Origin: Uloborus plumipes
Taxonomy: Eukaryota > Arthropoda > Arachnida > Araneae > Uloboridae
Length of the DNA: 64,000 nt
Assembly (NCBI GenBank): GCA_038373865.1
Contig: JAXGGA010005161.1
Location: 16,686-80,685, forward strand
Direction: 5' to 3'
A program made the translations under genes and the position numbers. How positions within the stretch are numbered: the first letter of the stretch is position 1; the number at the start of each line of letters is the position of its first letter. This document shows positions 39,401 to 54,400 of this stretch, in pieces. The notes under the pieces are model-generated. The model was not told where the DNA came from. It was given only the letters and a program-made list of their open reading frames with translations, and made no database searches.

Positions 39401-42400
39401 TGTTGTAAGAGCATCGCCGTAACAACACCAAAGGTAGTTTACAGTTGCGTTTTTCAGAGTATAGTGAAAAAATTTCCGGAGAAAACTCCCGAACCTTTAC
39501 CACTCCCTCAACAAAATTGTTTGAAATTTAGGTTTTTAAAAGACTTTAACTTCAGAGAACAACGGAAGGAGCTCTGACCCCTAACATGACTAAAATTAGC
39601 CTTAAAATAACTTTCAATTTTGAAAAAATTTCATAAGGGACCTTTTTCTCCCTTGCCTAAAATTACGTCAATTTTAAATGCTTCATAGTGATGGAGTCTG
39701 AATCTAACTCTTAACACCACGAAACCTAATATTAAAGGAAATGCGTTTTTAAGACTCCATTTTCAAAACAAGCGCTGTCTTTACTGTGATGTCGCCAGGG
39801 CATATTTTTTTTCGAAAAAATTAGGACTTGTAACTTTTGGCATCTTATCTAACCTTCAAAGCCATAAAATACTCAAAAAGAATCTCTGAATTGAATTTAT
39901 CTTGTAATTTGTAAATATGAAGATTTTTTTTCTCCTCCAATTAAAACTTGATTAATCTTTAAGGATGACATGTAGGGTTGGTAGTGTGAGTCTTTGTCCC
40001 GCCTGGAAAAAATCGAAAGTCCGGCTTTGTTATTGCCATAAATGGGGGACGCGTAAAGCATAGCTGCAAGTTAGTAAGAACAACACGGTTTTGGGATTGG
40101 ATTGTTTGAGGAACTATTTGAACACAGTGCAGTTTTTCAAAGTATATTAGTTTTCAAAAAAAAAAAAAGTTGAAAACAACGCATTTTTATTTCAAACCTT
40201 TTTGCTCTTATTTACGTTCAAAATAGGTCACTCATTTGATGGAACTTTTCTCGGCACTTGGTTGCTTATTTGATGCAGCTTTTTAGAGGAAAAAAATTAC
40301 CTGCTTAAAAACAAATATCTTATGCTTGAAAAGTTTTTTATTTTTTAAAAGTTTTTTTTACCCCCTAGTCATTTTTCAACTCTCTGTTTGGGCAAAATTA
40401 TAGAGTTAAAACGGTCAAGAAAACTGCTTTTCCTTCTCCCTCTTTTCCGTTTCACGCCCTTCTGCAAAGGGGGCGTTGAAAACATGTTCAGTCCTAAAGG
40501 GGGCGGTAGCTGAAAAAAGGTTGAGAACCACTGATGTAGACAATTTGGATAAATGTAAGAGATTTATGCAACACTTCAAACCCAAACTTTTACAAAATGC
40601 AAGGTATCTGATACAATTGGAATTTGAAATCCATGATTTTCCATGACCTACTGGATGCAATGTTTGCAGTAGGAGAGGGGATCAAGAATTGTCTAAAATA
40701 GTGCTTTGTGAAGAGAAAATTTCATTTATCTGAGAAATGCTTTGCAAATATGAGCTGGAAAATTCAAATTATGACAAAATATAACAAACTGAGCTACTGT
40801 TATATTATTTGAAAAAATCTCACTGCATTTAAGATAACCATTAGTGAATGTCAACCATAATTTTTACTTGAATCAATGCAGATGCAAATGGATTAAAATT
40901 TTCAAGTGGAAGCAATTAAGTAGCAAATGTGCAAGATTACAAAATATTTTTATTTGATTGCATTGATTGACATGATGAATAATGCGTTCAAATGAGGCAA
41001 AATGTATGCCTGCAGCATGGGTTGAAAAACATGGTTTTAAAGTGGTGCCTACAGCTTGCAAAGCTGACCCATGTAGCTGCTTACGTCATTATCCTAATAT
41101 TGAGAAACTGGTTTCTAAGAAATAGTTGCAAAAAATTTATTAATAAAATAAGAATTAAGTAGTGAAAATAACAGTTCTTAGTAAGTAATTTTCTTTCTTT
41201 TTCCATGTTTTACGATGCTATCTAGAAAAACTTTCAATATGATTAGAGATCAAAAATACTAAAGACTTAAGCTCCTGCATTTTTTTTTTTTTTTTTTTTT
41301 GTAGCCAGACAAAAAAAAATCAGTATTTACATGTCAGTATTTACTTCTAAAAACATTTTGTTCTGAAGGAACTAGTTGAAAAGGATTTGTCAAACCTTCA
41401 AATGACTATGCTTCTTTAGACTTAGGTTGAGCACCACTGTTTTAAAATAAATCATTGTGATATGGATTACAGACGGAGAAATACGAGAGGACAAACAATT
41501 TGTAGAGGTAAAAGGTTTTTTTTTCTTATTAAAGCATCTATTAGTTCATGTCTATATATATTTTTTGCAAACTCCAAATGGCGAGTGGATATTTTCTAGA
41601 CAACTACCCCCTCTCCCTTCCCCAACACATATAGGCTTATTTTCTTTGCTCACAATGAGAATGTTTAGATATCAACACAGGATCCCAAAGCAGTAAAAAA
41701 GAAAAGTTGAAAGAATATTTTTTTCATTCTTGCTAGCAATTTCAAATCATTAAATTACTAGCAATAGTGAAAAATAAGGACTTAAAAATAATTTTAAGGA
41801 CCTTGAATCAAAAATAAGTACTTTTAAGGGCCCTTATTTTTCAAAATGAAAAATAAGGAGTTTCTAAGGACTTTTTAAGGACCGTGGGAACCCTGTTAAA
41901 GCATGAAGATATGTTTGACTAATGACTTTTTGGGGAAAATTTTCTGATTTTCATCACATTAAATATGTTTGTTAAGGAATTCAAAATACCTGCGGCTAGC
42001 AGGATTATTCCTCAATGACCAATGCTTGAACCCGTCATTGTTTGGATGCTTTGGTTTAGGATCAAAGATCCAAAAAAGTTGGCCATTGATTAGAGGGTAA
42101 TTTGAGTGAGAAGGGGGGTGGCTGTTTTGAAACTTACCTGTACTAAAAAGTTTTTTATTTTGTTGCACCTTTTGAGACAATGAACACAAAATTTCACAAC
42201 AAACTTCAGCATAAAAAAAGGCAAATAAATAATTCGGGCAAAAAAACTTCAACGATTCAAGTTGAATATCAGTTTTAAAAATCAGAATTAAAATACAAAC
42301 CCATATCATATTCTTTCCACAACTTCAACAAAGCAGATTCTTCCTCTTTTTGTGCCTCTGTGTTACTTGCATCTTTCTCAGCTGCAGCTTTTAAGTAATC

Positions 42401-45400
42401 AGCTATAAAATCGCATGCAGAAATTCAAAGATTAGTAGAGAATGTATAGTTCAACTAACTGCATACGAAAGACTTTTCAATAGCATATATATAGTAAAAT
42501 AAGTTAAACTTCAAATTTTTAAAATCTCATAATAGAAGAAAAAAATAATAAGGTACACAAAATGAAAATTATTACAATGCAAGCTGTAGCAAGAAGAGAA
42601 ATAGCAAGAGGCACAAACAAGCAGCAATAAAATTGCATGCTCATGTTTTAAAGTTACAAGTGTGCTACATTTTCATTGGATAGTAATGCAAGCAGTGGAG
42701 TACCCGTGAGAGGGCTTTGGGGGCTAAAACCCCAACTAGAACTAGAGCATATTTTATTTTCCTAACAAATAAACGGAAAAAAATATGTAAACTATTCCAC
42801 AGGGGACAAGTTTTAATAAGATAGCTTTCTATCATAAAATTACTTTCCAATTTGTAAACACACGAGTAATATTTGATGATGAACATTCTCTTCTGGTAAA
42901 ATAAGAAGGCTAACATAGTCTTATAAAGGGCAAAAGGGGATCATAGGCGCTCATCACTTCTAGAACTGAAAAAATCTCTTTTTAAGAAACTAAGGAAAAG
43001 AATGCCTACTACACCAGATGTTCAGTGGTCTTACCCAATTCTCATCGAGAGATCCAAATCATTACTTATTCTGCATTTGACAAGTGATCATACAGATTAT
43101 TAGCTTGATTTTGAGCGACATGTACTGTGAGTTTTAAACAGCTATATAAGTAAAAAATATATACATTTTTCCTTAAGGCTTATGCCATTCTTCTCTTTGA
43201 TTTAGAACTTCTACATAGTGTTGTTAAAAGAACGATTAAATTACCTAGCTCCTATGTATATTCACTAATAAATTGATGTATATAACAAGGAGATTTTAAA
43301 TAATCTGGAGAAAGGGGGGAAAACATGAAAAGCAGATATAAAATTAAAGTGCATACAAAAATATAGAGAGCACCCCCCCCTTTTCTTTCTTTTAAAATTA
43401 TATAAATATAAATTATTGACTATATTTACTGAGCCATAGAAACTATTTGGTTCAAAAGATATTAAATAATAGTTTGCACATTAGACAAGACTTAGAAAGC
43501 AAAAGTTTTCTAGTTTGAGAAATTCCTCCATGAAATATTTGTGGCTGCACCACTGAATGCAGTCATGTAACAAAACAACAAAACTGAATTAAAAAAAGAT
43601 ACCTACATTAATTAATTCAACATTAATCAATCAACTGGTAAACACAATTTAAGAAACCCCTAGGAGAAAAAGTGCAAAATATCCACATTCAGATACATAA
43701 AACTGAGGGGAAAACAATAACATTAAATAAAACTCTGGATGGTCACTAGCTCAGAAAATGGACTTTAAAGATTTATAACAAATTTGGACAATTTTTCCGT
43801 GTTTTCTGACAAATTTTGCGTAAATTTTCAAACAAATTTAATATTGCGTCTTAATAATGCAAATACAAATGTAACGCCCAACAACAGGCTCTAGGCCCAG
43901 CTAGGTTGGTCCTAGTCAATTTATAGTCCCCCAATAAAGATCAATGGCCCTTTTAAAGCTATCCACTCCCTTGCTCGTTACAACCTCTTCTGGAAAGCTA
44001 TTTCAAGGTCCCACTACACTATTAAAATAGTAATATTTCCTAATATCCTGGTTAGCTTGAGATTTGAATAGCTTAAAACAATGTCCTCTTGTCCTGCTTT
44101 CTGTGCAAAACTTTAACCCAGTAACTTCTTTCATTTTTATAAATTTAAATACCTGAATCATGTCCCATGACTCTCCAATGCTCAAAACTATACACTATTG
44201 AGTTTTTACGGGGGCACACACAAAAACTAACCCTCAAAAATCTCTAACACAAGGTTTCTTCATCAAAACATAAGCACAATAGCTTTAATAGAACTAATTG
44301 AGGTGAACGTTTAAAGTTTTTTTCTTTGATTTCACATGGAATGATGTACATGTTTTCGACTAGCAATATCCTTTGAAAACTGTTTGTCTCAAAACTAAAG
44401 CAAACGTTTTTTACTTTAAAAAAGCATGCTCTTTCCAAGAATATGAAGAAAAATCAAATTTCAAGATGACCCTTTTAAGATATTGCCCTTTTGAAATTGA
44501 CGAAAAAATTTTTGTCTGGGGATTTTCAAACTTGGATAATTCATCAATTGTTTGAGTTTTTAAAATATCACTTGTACACCTTTCGGACATACTAACAGGC
44601 TGCAAATGAGGAAAAAATTAGCTTCAGAAAGTCATTCTCTCAGCAGATATAAGCTGATGATGCATGGCCGAGATTTACTAAAATATAATTTTTAACCAAC
44701 TTTGGCAGCAAATTGTAAAAATCTACTCTGCATTGAGCTTTTAATGCACAAGTAGGCTATTCTACCCTAAACAGTGATCAGAACCCCCAAGTCGGAGCCT
44801 AATGATCATCTTATGTCCCGAGCAACGAAGGCACAAACTTGATGATATTTTAGTCATGACACAAGAAAAGAGGCCTTTAGAAAACAATTTATATTGGCTG
44901 AACCAAATGACTTATGGCGCTATAATTCGGCAAGGCTTCATGCAAACCTCATATGTACGGTCAGTTTTGTTTATCATAATCAGAGAAGGTCGAGTGAGGA
45001 TCTTCTCAAAATTTGGGACACTATACATGGAATGACCCGATTTTAAGTTGTTAGCTGGTAAATTAGCTGAACTTCAAAAGTCTTTGCCAAATTTTAAGTC
45101 TTAGTCAAAAATAAAATGTAACAAATTTAATCGATATTTTTCCAAAAAAAAATTATGATTTTTTTTTTCCAGTACAAATTTTAGAGAATTTTTCATTCAC
45201 CAATACTTTAGACAAATCAATTTTTTTTTGCCAGATCTAAGATTTTATAGCATTTGTCGAGGTGGCAAATGCTTTTGACCCGGGCCCTGAAAAGTATTTG
45301 CTGCTTTACTATTACATAGTTACGATATTAATTTATTGGAAAGGGTACAAAGAAAGGCTACAAGGTTAGTAAATGGATTTTCTAATTTAGACTATGATTC

Positions 45401-48400
45401 CAGCCTTAGAATGTGTAATATGTATAGTCTTGAGCAAAGGAGAATTAGAGGCGACATGATTCAGTTGTTTAAATTTATTAAAATGAATGATGTTATGGGG
45501 TTAGATTTTTGCACAGAAAGCAGGACAAGGGGTCATTGTTTTAAGGTGTTTAAATCTCAGGCTAACCTAGAAATTCGGAAAAATTACTATTTTAGCAAGG
45601 TAGCGGGAACTTTTTACCGGAAGAGGTGGTAAGGAGCAATGGAGTAGATCTTCATTAGGGTCTATAATTTGACTAGGATCAGCCCAGTTGGGCCCAGAGT
45701 CTGTTGCTGGTCGTCGCATTTGTAGTAAATGCTACTTCGAACCACGGTTTTCGGCCCCTAACTTAAGCAAACATGTTCCTAAAAAATAGAATCAAACAAA
45801 AATAGCTAAAATCCACGGTCGAGCTATGGAAATATTATAAACTAAGCTAAATAGATATGGCAAAATTATAAACAATTTGTAGTATTTTGGAAATGAACTA
45901 ATTGCGCATGTGTTACTGGATGAACAAGCATACTTAGAATGAAACTGTCTATAAAAATGCTTATTGGTAAGGAAAACTAATCTGATGATGAGGTTATTAA
46001 AAAATTGTAATAAAAATATATTATTTGGTATACTCTTAGTAATGTTCTTCAGTTATGTAGGTTTAATTGCAAGTTACGATACTTACTTGTGAGATAATGA
46101 AATTTTTTTAATACTTAATCCTGTTTCTTAGCAAAACAAGGAATGTCTCTTAAAAGTAAAAATATATTGTGAAATTGAAAAAAATTGCGAATGATACAAC
46201 AAAAAGAGGAGTCAAATAAACAGAAGAACTAAATCACCAGATTTCCCAGTTGAAATGAAAAGTCAACTGATTGACAAACTGCAAAACTATCTGAAAACAT
46301 GTTCACATCCAACATTGTTAAGAAAAGCATACAGCTAAGGTGCAGTTTCAAAGCTCTTATTTTCTGCTATCGTTCAGTATAAAACATTTAGTTGATATAG
46401 CTTAATTCTCAAGTATAATTTTAGTCTTAGCTCAATGAAAAGAATCATTTAAGCATGAGATAAAAGATATATTGCACAAAAATAAAAAATCGAAGATTTC
46501 GTTGAAAAATTCTGAGAAGTGTTAAATTCAACGTCCTTGGGACACTTGTTATAAATGGCCATACGGGCTATAACTTTGCATGCATTTTTTTAAACAATAC
46601 TGTCATAAAACTAGGTGGCATCGCTAATGAGATTCAAAAAAAACTTAACTTTTCAATTTAAAAAAAAAATGATTAATAAAATTTTCAGTAAAAAAAGGTC
46701 ATGAAAGATTTACAAACCTTGTTTTAAGGATTTGGAAAACTCGCTTTCAACGGAAGAATCTTTAAATTTAACGCTTTCAACGGAAGAATCTTTAGATTTA
46801 AAATCTTCAGTTATATCGGTGTATAAATCTTTAAGTTTAGTGACTTTATCATTTTCAACTTTAAATAAGTTTACATTCTTCATAATTTGCAAACGTTCTT
46901 GCTGATTGTTTAACCACTGGTTTCTTTTTTCTTCTGCTAAAGCATTTTCTTCTAAAGAGAAGAAAAGAACGAAAATTATCTTGTTTTATATCACTTCTCA
47001 AAATAGATAAGTTTCAACTTAAAGCTACAAATACAATGGAAAAATCTCCTCACACGCAAATAGGTACACATATAAAACAGACCAAGAAAATTCAAATGAA
47101 TTTTAATGCATGCCATTAATAGACAATACATTTAGTACATGAGTACATATATTTTGAAACCAAAATGGTTATCTTTTTTAGAATAGTAAAGTGAAAGTCA
47201 AATATTTTAGTGGCATAAAAGCCTTATGAAAGATTAAAAGCTAAAGTGGATCAAATACATAAAGGATAGTTTTGAGATAATTAAGATTAAAGTTTATTAC
47301 CATTTGAATTATAAAGGTATTTAAATAGTAGATAATTTTTATTTAATAAAACATAAGTTTCTTTTTACTCTTGTAAATGAAGAATAACTTAAATATGCGT
47401 CTAAATTAAACATTTAAGGAAAAAGCTTTTAAAACCATTTCTAAAAGAAGCATAATTTTATTGAAAAACTAATTTGCAGTTAAAGAAAGTAATGTATTCA
47501 AGTGATTGCTTTAATGCAGCATCTTTGCTTCTGATTTAAGAAAAAGAGTTAGAAATAGAGATATTAGAGGCATAAAAAAAACCTTTTAGTAGCTACACAC
47601 AAACACGCTCAATTTTATTAAACAAAATATTAAAAAGTGAATGACATATCTGAATAGCTGCGGCACAAATTACTTTTCTGCTTGTATTTCTAGAGGAAAT
47701 AATGTTAGGGAATATCTTGGTATGAAATTAAGCACTTATCAATTCAATGGAAGTTAAGGATCTAAATAAATGGAGGGAGATAAAAGTACAGAAAAATGTA
47801 TGCCTTTTCTTAATGGAATGATTAGCTTTTGCAGTTAAACATTTGCAGGAACACAAGAAAGAGTTTCCAACACATAGCAAAACTAGCTTAATCCTGATCT
47901 TCAGGAATGTAGCAATAACAAATATCATTAAATGAATTACAGTTGACCAGTAAAAATGAGTAATTTTAATACCATACAAATAAATTTAAAAAGTAGTGTC
48001 ATGCTACTTGTCAAAAAATTACTTTTATAGTGAGCAATAAGAAACAGTAAATTTGTATGAAGTTATCTAGCAGAAGCCTGAATATACTCATACTGCTAGT
48101 GAAGAGGAAAAGTGACTTTTTATATCTAACATATAGAAAGAAATACATATTTCTAGCATTTTCAAACAAAATTTTAACTTACTAATAATATATCTCAGAG
48201 AAGTAAACTTAGAGCTATTATTATTATGTGTGCCCCTAAAATTATATCTTAAAAAAAAAAAAGGGTTTCATAGAGTTAGTACAATGCAATATTTTTAAAG
48301 TAAAAATAAAACTAAAATTAGAAATAAGCTGTGATCAATAAGTTTTTCACAGTAAAGCCCCACCTATAACTCTATCTAATCAATTTATCTTTGTATCTAG

Positions 48401-51400
48401 AATATGAGTACCCAAAAGTGAACTTTTAAGTGCAAACTCCGGCCCCATCAAAATTAAATTCAATATCAATGATGTATCTTTTTGATATAGGTATTCTCTT
48501 AATGAGAAAAAAAAATGACAAAAGATGGACGCGACTACTTTAATTAAATACAATTATTTATTACTAAAATATACATAACATACACAAAACCTCTAAAAGA
48601 CAATATATATATATATATATAAATAGAGGTTCAAACATGATTCAAAACATCACAGCATGAAACACTTACTTCCGTATATACTCGGGTATATGTCGATCTC
48701 GTGTAAAGTCGACCCTCCCACTTTTTGAAAGAAAATAGAGAAAAAATCGAAAACCCGCGGATTAGTCGAGACCACTTTCTGAAACGATTGGGAAAGTTTT
48801 GGCGCGATTTTTGAATATAAATGTTTGAAAAAGAAGGAAAATGAAATGCACTGAACATTCTTGTGTTAAAAACAGCACGATTGTTATTCTTTTTCACAAA
48901 AAGGGTCTCATTTTTGCGATCGTGATTTTCGTAAACAGTTCGATTTTCTGATCGCGGCTTTTGAAAGGGTTCGATTTTACAATTACAAATTCTGCTATCT
49001 GTTGCTCTTATTTTGCATTATTATCAATAAAATTTTGCAGTGTAGCCATATTACATTCTGTTTCAAAAAGATAAACACCATCAATCGGAAAATTCGTGAA
49101 TACAGCAATTCCCGCACTTTTTACTCCGTCAGATGTTGGTTATAATTATTTATTCTTTATTTCACAATCAAACCATGCAAAAATACAGTAGAATGTATGA
49201 GTATTTACTTCTTTGGCGTTTGTTTAAAATAGTTCGAATTAATCGGAAAAATCGTTTTTTAAAGTTTTTTTTCCAAAAATTGTTTGGGAAAAAATTTCGG
49301 AAATTCTGCCCCGCGTATAAGTTGACCCCCTAACTTCAACTTCATTTTTGGACTAAATTTCTTGACTTATACACGAGTATATACGGTAAATGAAAATTGT
49401 CCTGCGTTAAGTTGTTCCTAGACATTAGATCTTCTTAAATATTAGAATATTTGTCAATGTGGAATCTAACGCATTCATATACAGTACCAAACTAAAATGT
49501 TTTCATAATTCTATGTCAATAATATCACAACGCCTTATTTTTTTCTAATTTAGCAAATACTGCCCAGTTCTTAAGACATTTAGGCACTTTTTAATGCATG
49601 TTTTTGAAAAACAAGAAGAGTCAATCATATGATGGGTAAGCATTTTTTAGTTATCTTGAAACTAAAAAGGCTTGATTTCAAAAATACTACGATAGTTACT
49701 TCACAGTACCTTTGTTTTATTGTTTAGTATTAACAATATAACAATTAGATTCTTTAGTTGATTCTCCAACATAAATTGTTTCAGATATAAGAACAGCGTA
49801 AATCACATTGCATCTGTGCAACGAAAGTGAGAAAACTCAAAATTTCAAAGAAACACTGACTATTGATCTAAAATCTTTAAAGCTTTTCTTGCAACAAATC
49901 TTGCAAACTTAGCTTAGATAGCTGATGCATGGTGATGAAAAAAGATTGAATCAATGACACATCATGAACATTTCGTAATTTAGAAGCAAAATTTACGAAT
50001 TTTAAGATGCATTATTAATTTATACAACAAAAACTACTTAGTAAACATCACATTATAGTCTTTGAAGCATTTTGCAATATTTGAGACTATATCACATAAA
50101 CTACTATTCCCCAAAACCTTGATTTTCTACAACAATGTTTTTTAAATTTTTTTCAGTTTTGTCATATTCCATGCCAGGGTATGATATAATCTATGCAAAT
50201 AATACAGATCTTTTTTCCTTGCTTTTTATTAAACATGGCTTGTATACAAATTGGAAAAAATTTCCAATATGTACTCAAGGAACTTAAAGGAGTACTGGTA
50301 GTAAGAAGTATTTAAAAGTGCACTTTTTCCAATGATAAATGCTGATTTTGTTCCAGCTCACATAAACGTTTTAGCATCAGACAAAACCCTTTACACCATA
50401 CTGTAAAAGCCTCAAAAATAATCCTTAATAGTGAGTGGGCAGTAAGGAGCAGATAGGGTACTACTGACCTAAAAGAAAAAAAATAATAATAATAAAGTGA
50501 TATTTAGGAAGTATATGTTAATGTTGTGCAATCAGACAATTTCAGAAATGATTTCAAAATTTTACTGAGATGGCCCCGTGGGAAAATATATGACAAAATA
50601 TTTTCCCAATGCTCATTATTACAAGCTAAGATTTTTAATCTTCAATGTGCACAAAAAATTGCCACCTTGTACATTGTGATTAGTTGCATTGTGATAGGAT
50701 TTAAGTGTGCCACTATTTGAAGCTGATCTAGAAGTGGTCAACCCAAGCACTGAAATTATCCTTATACTCTTGAAAACTTTTTAAATTTAACGTGTGCTGT
50801 AATACAAGAATAAGTAAGTTACAGGCAGTTTGTTTTCCCCAAAAATTATGTAACCTGAGATACAACCTGCCAAAGATGGCAATCTGGGCACCATTTCTCA
50901 CTAGCAATTTTTAACAACAACTTTAAACTACCTTACCTATGGAAAGCTGCAAAATATTTTGCTTGAAGTTTTTCTTTTTTCATTTAAAAGAAAGATCATT
51001 TTTCCTCAAAGACGCTTTGCACTAGTTGGAAGTATGTGTTTGATTTTCCTTACTACAGTGTTTTGAAAATAAAGACATTTGTTTTTCAATTTTTGAGGGG
51101 TTTTTCATTTCCTAAACCACAATTTCAAAAAATTTAATATTTTCATTGTTGAGCAGTATTGTTGAGCTTCAACTTTTGAGTTTAACAGATTTAAGAGACA
51201 TTTGGAAAACTGAAGATTTTTCATGAACTGTTATGTTGAGGTAGACTTGAAAATTAAAAATTTTATTTTTAGGTGAATGGCTAGAAGTCACTTTTAATTT
51301 AGGTATTATAGCCCCATTTTTTCTGCAATTTTAGCATGACAAGTGAGAAGGGGGTTCTAAACATACCAAAGTATGAAACCTAATGACAAAGTAAGGTGGA

Positions 51401-54400
51401 CAAAGTTACTGTAATAAGGTGTAATATCAGTTACGGACAGCTTCTTGCCAAAGAAATAAATATAAGAAAATTAAGAAATAAAAACAAGCATTTTTAGACA
51501 TAATATCTAATTTAGCTCTTTATGTGAAGATATTTTTTTTTCTTTTTCTTAATTCAATTTCTAAGAGCATTTATGTACTAAATAGACTCAGAGGTAAATA
51601 TATTTTCAAACACAAGATAGGATAACATAAATATTTTTTTTCAAAATGTTGCAATTAAGAATATTTCATGTCTTATTATTGTCATAAAATAAATAAATAA
51701 ATTACAGAATTTTTTGCTGATTTCCATTGGATCTCATTCCCAATTAAGGAATAAGAAAAAGTTTCTCATAAGTAGAACCAGAATTAAAATATTCCTTATT
51801 ATGAAACAGGAATATAATAGCTTGAGAATTGAAGAGTTAAAATTGTAAATAACCTTGTAGGATATAGTAAAATTAGAAAAAAACAGAATAATATTGAGAA
51901 TGTACAAGAGCATATGCTAATAATGGTAAATGGCAGATTCAAGGCACTCATTATTTGTAACGGAAGTATTATTTTGAAAAGTTAATTTATCATATTCACA
52001 TAAATATGTTTAATTTATACCTCTTAACTTTCTTAAATATTGAGAATACTGTTCTTCATTTAAAACTGGATGGCAAGCTATGCTATAGGCTTTATTTGAA
52101 GGCAAAGGCTTTAACTCAGGATGTGAACATAATCGTGATGTATGAATAGTGATAATATAACTACAAGTTCCAGGTTCATCAACACGATAAATATATTCTC
52201 CAGCATCTTCTTCACAATAAAACTAAAAAAAAAAAAAAGAGTGGGAAAATAAGAAATAAGTATTACAAAATACCTATCACAATAATTTAAGAAAAAAAAG
52301 AAAAGCGCATTAACTTTCACAATTAAAAATAACATTGAAGAATTAGTATCGTAGGGAAAGAATGCAATTAGCTTCTAAACTTATAGACAATTAAGGAATT
52401 TGTATCAAATGTTTTATGCAAGACAATTTATTCTGTGTTTAAATTTTTCAATGAGCTTTTTTCAAAATGAAAAAAAACTCATAGTTTAAAATAAAAAAAA
52501 TAATGTGCATCATTAAAAAAATGAATTTTTATTTTCAAATAAGTTTCCTACCCGAACTTCAGCATTACGAGGCTGCCCCGTCAAGTCGCACTTAGTTCCA
52601 TTAGTATAATATTGAGAGTGGTATTTTTGCTTAACGTGTTTAAATTTTTCCTGAAAGAAAAGAAAATTATTACACATTGAAAATTTGAAAACATTTCAAA
52701 AAAAAATTGTACTTAAGAGTAAGTAAACAGGGACACACCAAGTCAGTTTCATTATTCCAATCATAATCTGATTCATAAAGTCCTAGTGTTATAATTTGTC
52801 CAATGATTTGTCCATCTAAAAGAATATAATAATAACAAATCAGATCAAAAATATCTAAGAGTAAGATCAATTATTTCGCCTCATACATTTAACCACCTGG
52901 AGGACCAAATTTCAGTAGTCTGTAGTAGATTATTGAAATTTGAGGTGTTTCCATACATTAAAATATATATATATATTCTTTAAACAATAACTTTTGTCTA
53001 TATATACATTTCTTTTGATTATAACATTCTGATGCCTCAATAACATGAGAAAATCTACATAATTTAAAATAACTTGCCTTCAGTAACTTATAATATAACT
53101 ATTTTAACTTTAACTTGCTATGTTATACTATTAACAAAATGCTATGTGAATATCTGTAGAATTTTGAACAAGTAATTTTGTAACTTCTCATTGAAGCATC
53201 AAAAACTACAATATTTTTTAATACTGCAGTAGTATTAACAATCAAAGGGTTCAGTCACAAATGATGTCACACTTTAAGGGGAGGGGAGTTCATGAAATTG
53301 CGAGTTTGTGATAACAAGAAGTGTGAGGTAAAATTTTTCTATAACAATATGCTTAGGAAAAACAGTGTGACATGGGATGAGGGGAGAGTAGGAAGTAAGG
53401 CAAAATGTGGCACTTTGAGACAAAGAGGGGAAGGGAGTCGCATAAATTGAGAGAAAGTGCACCATCATTTATGGACAATCACAAAGCCTGTGTGCTTTAA
53501 TAGCCATAGCAAAATGTTTTGCTATGTTTTTTAGAACAAAATCTAAAGGCGATGATAATTCAGTCAATTTAGAGAGAATGTATACCAAAGCTTGAGGTTG
53601 ACAAAAAGGGGAAAAAAAGAGGAAATTTGTGCATAACAAAAAATTTTAAATATTTAAAAAACCGCATAAAAACACTCAAATACTACTTTTTGTATGTTGG
53701 TCCCATACATAAGAAGAATTTAGAAATTTAGATGAAAGGAAAATGAGTCCTAAATATTTATTTACACTTCGAATACATTAGCTGAATTATTTGAAGGTAA
53801 GGAAGAAATTTCTTATTATTTTAAGGATGAAAAGACATAATGCAGTTCTACAAATCAATGCCATAAACAGAATAAAAGGGACAGGGAGAAAACGCCACAG
53901 CACTTCTATAAAAATAATGGATATAATGTTGAAATTTGATGTGACTTAAAAATCATGGTGGCCAGTAGAGGTCTTCTCTCCAGAAGAGAGGAGTTCATAG
54001 GCAGGTTGATGTGTAAACATTTTCCCCTATCTCTCAGTAATCTGCCTTCCAAGATTTTAATTCTAGATCATTTATAAAAACTTGATAATTTAGTAACCCT
54101 TTTTTTTTTCATGTAACTTATTTATCTCCCTATTTTAACATAAAAGTCAGCAAGCAAAGTTTTTACCTGCATATTGTGAACATTAAATGCTTTTTCCCAC
54201 TTAAAATAGCTAACTAACACAGGAACCGTGATAGAGAAGACAATTGCAAAAAAGATTCAATGTGCTACTAAGGTCTTATTAATACTTTTTTAATGCAACA
54301 AAAACTAAAAATTTCATCATTTTAAGTCAAACTGTACCTTCAATGTGAAATTGCTTTATATAATGGCCAAAACAAAATTCATATGTCCACCAGTCTTTTC

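Noticed and set aside
44802..45035. 77-codon plus-strand frame
   Set aside because: No motif or repeat context and composition fits chance in AT-rich DNA.
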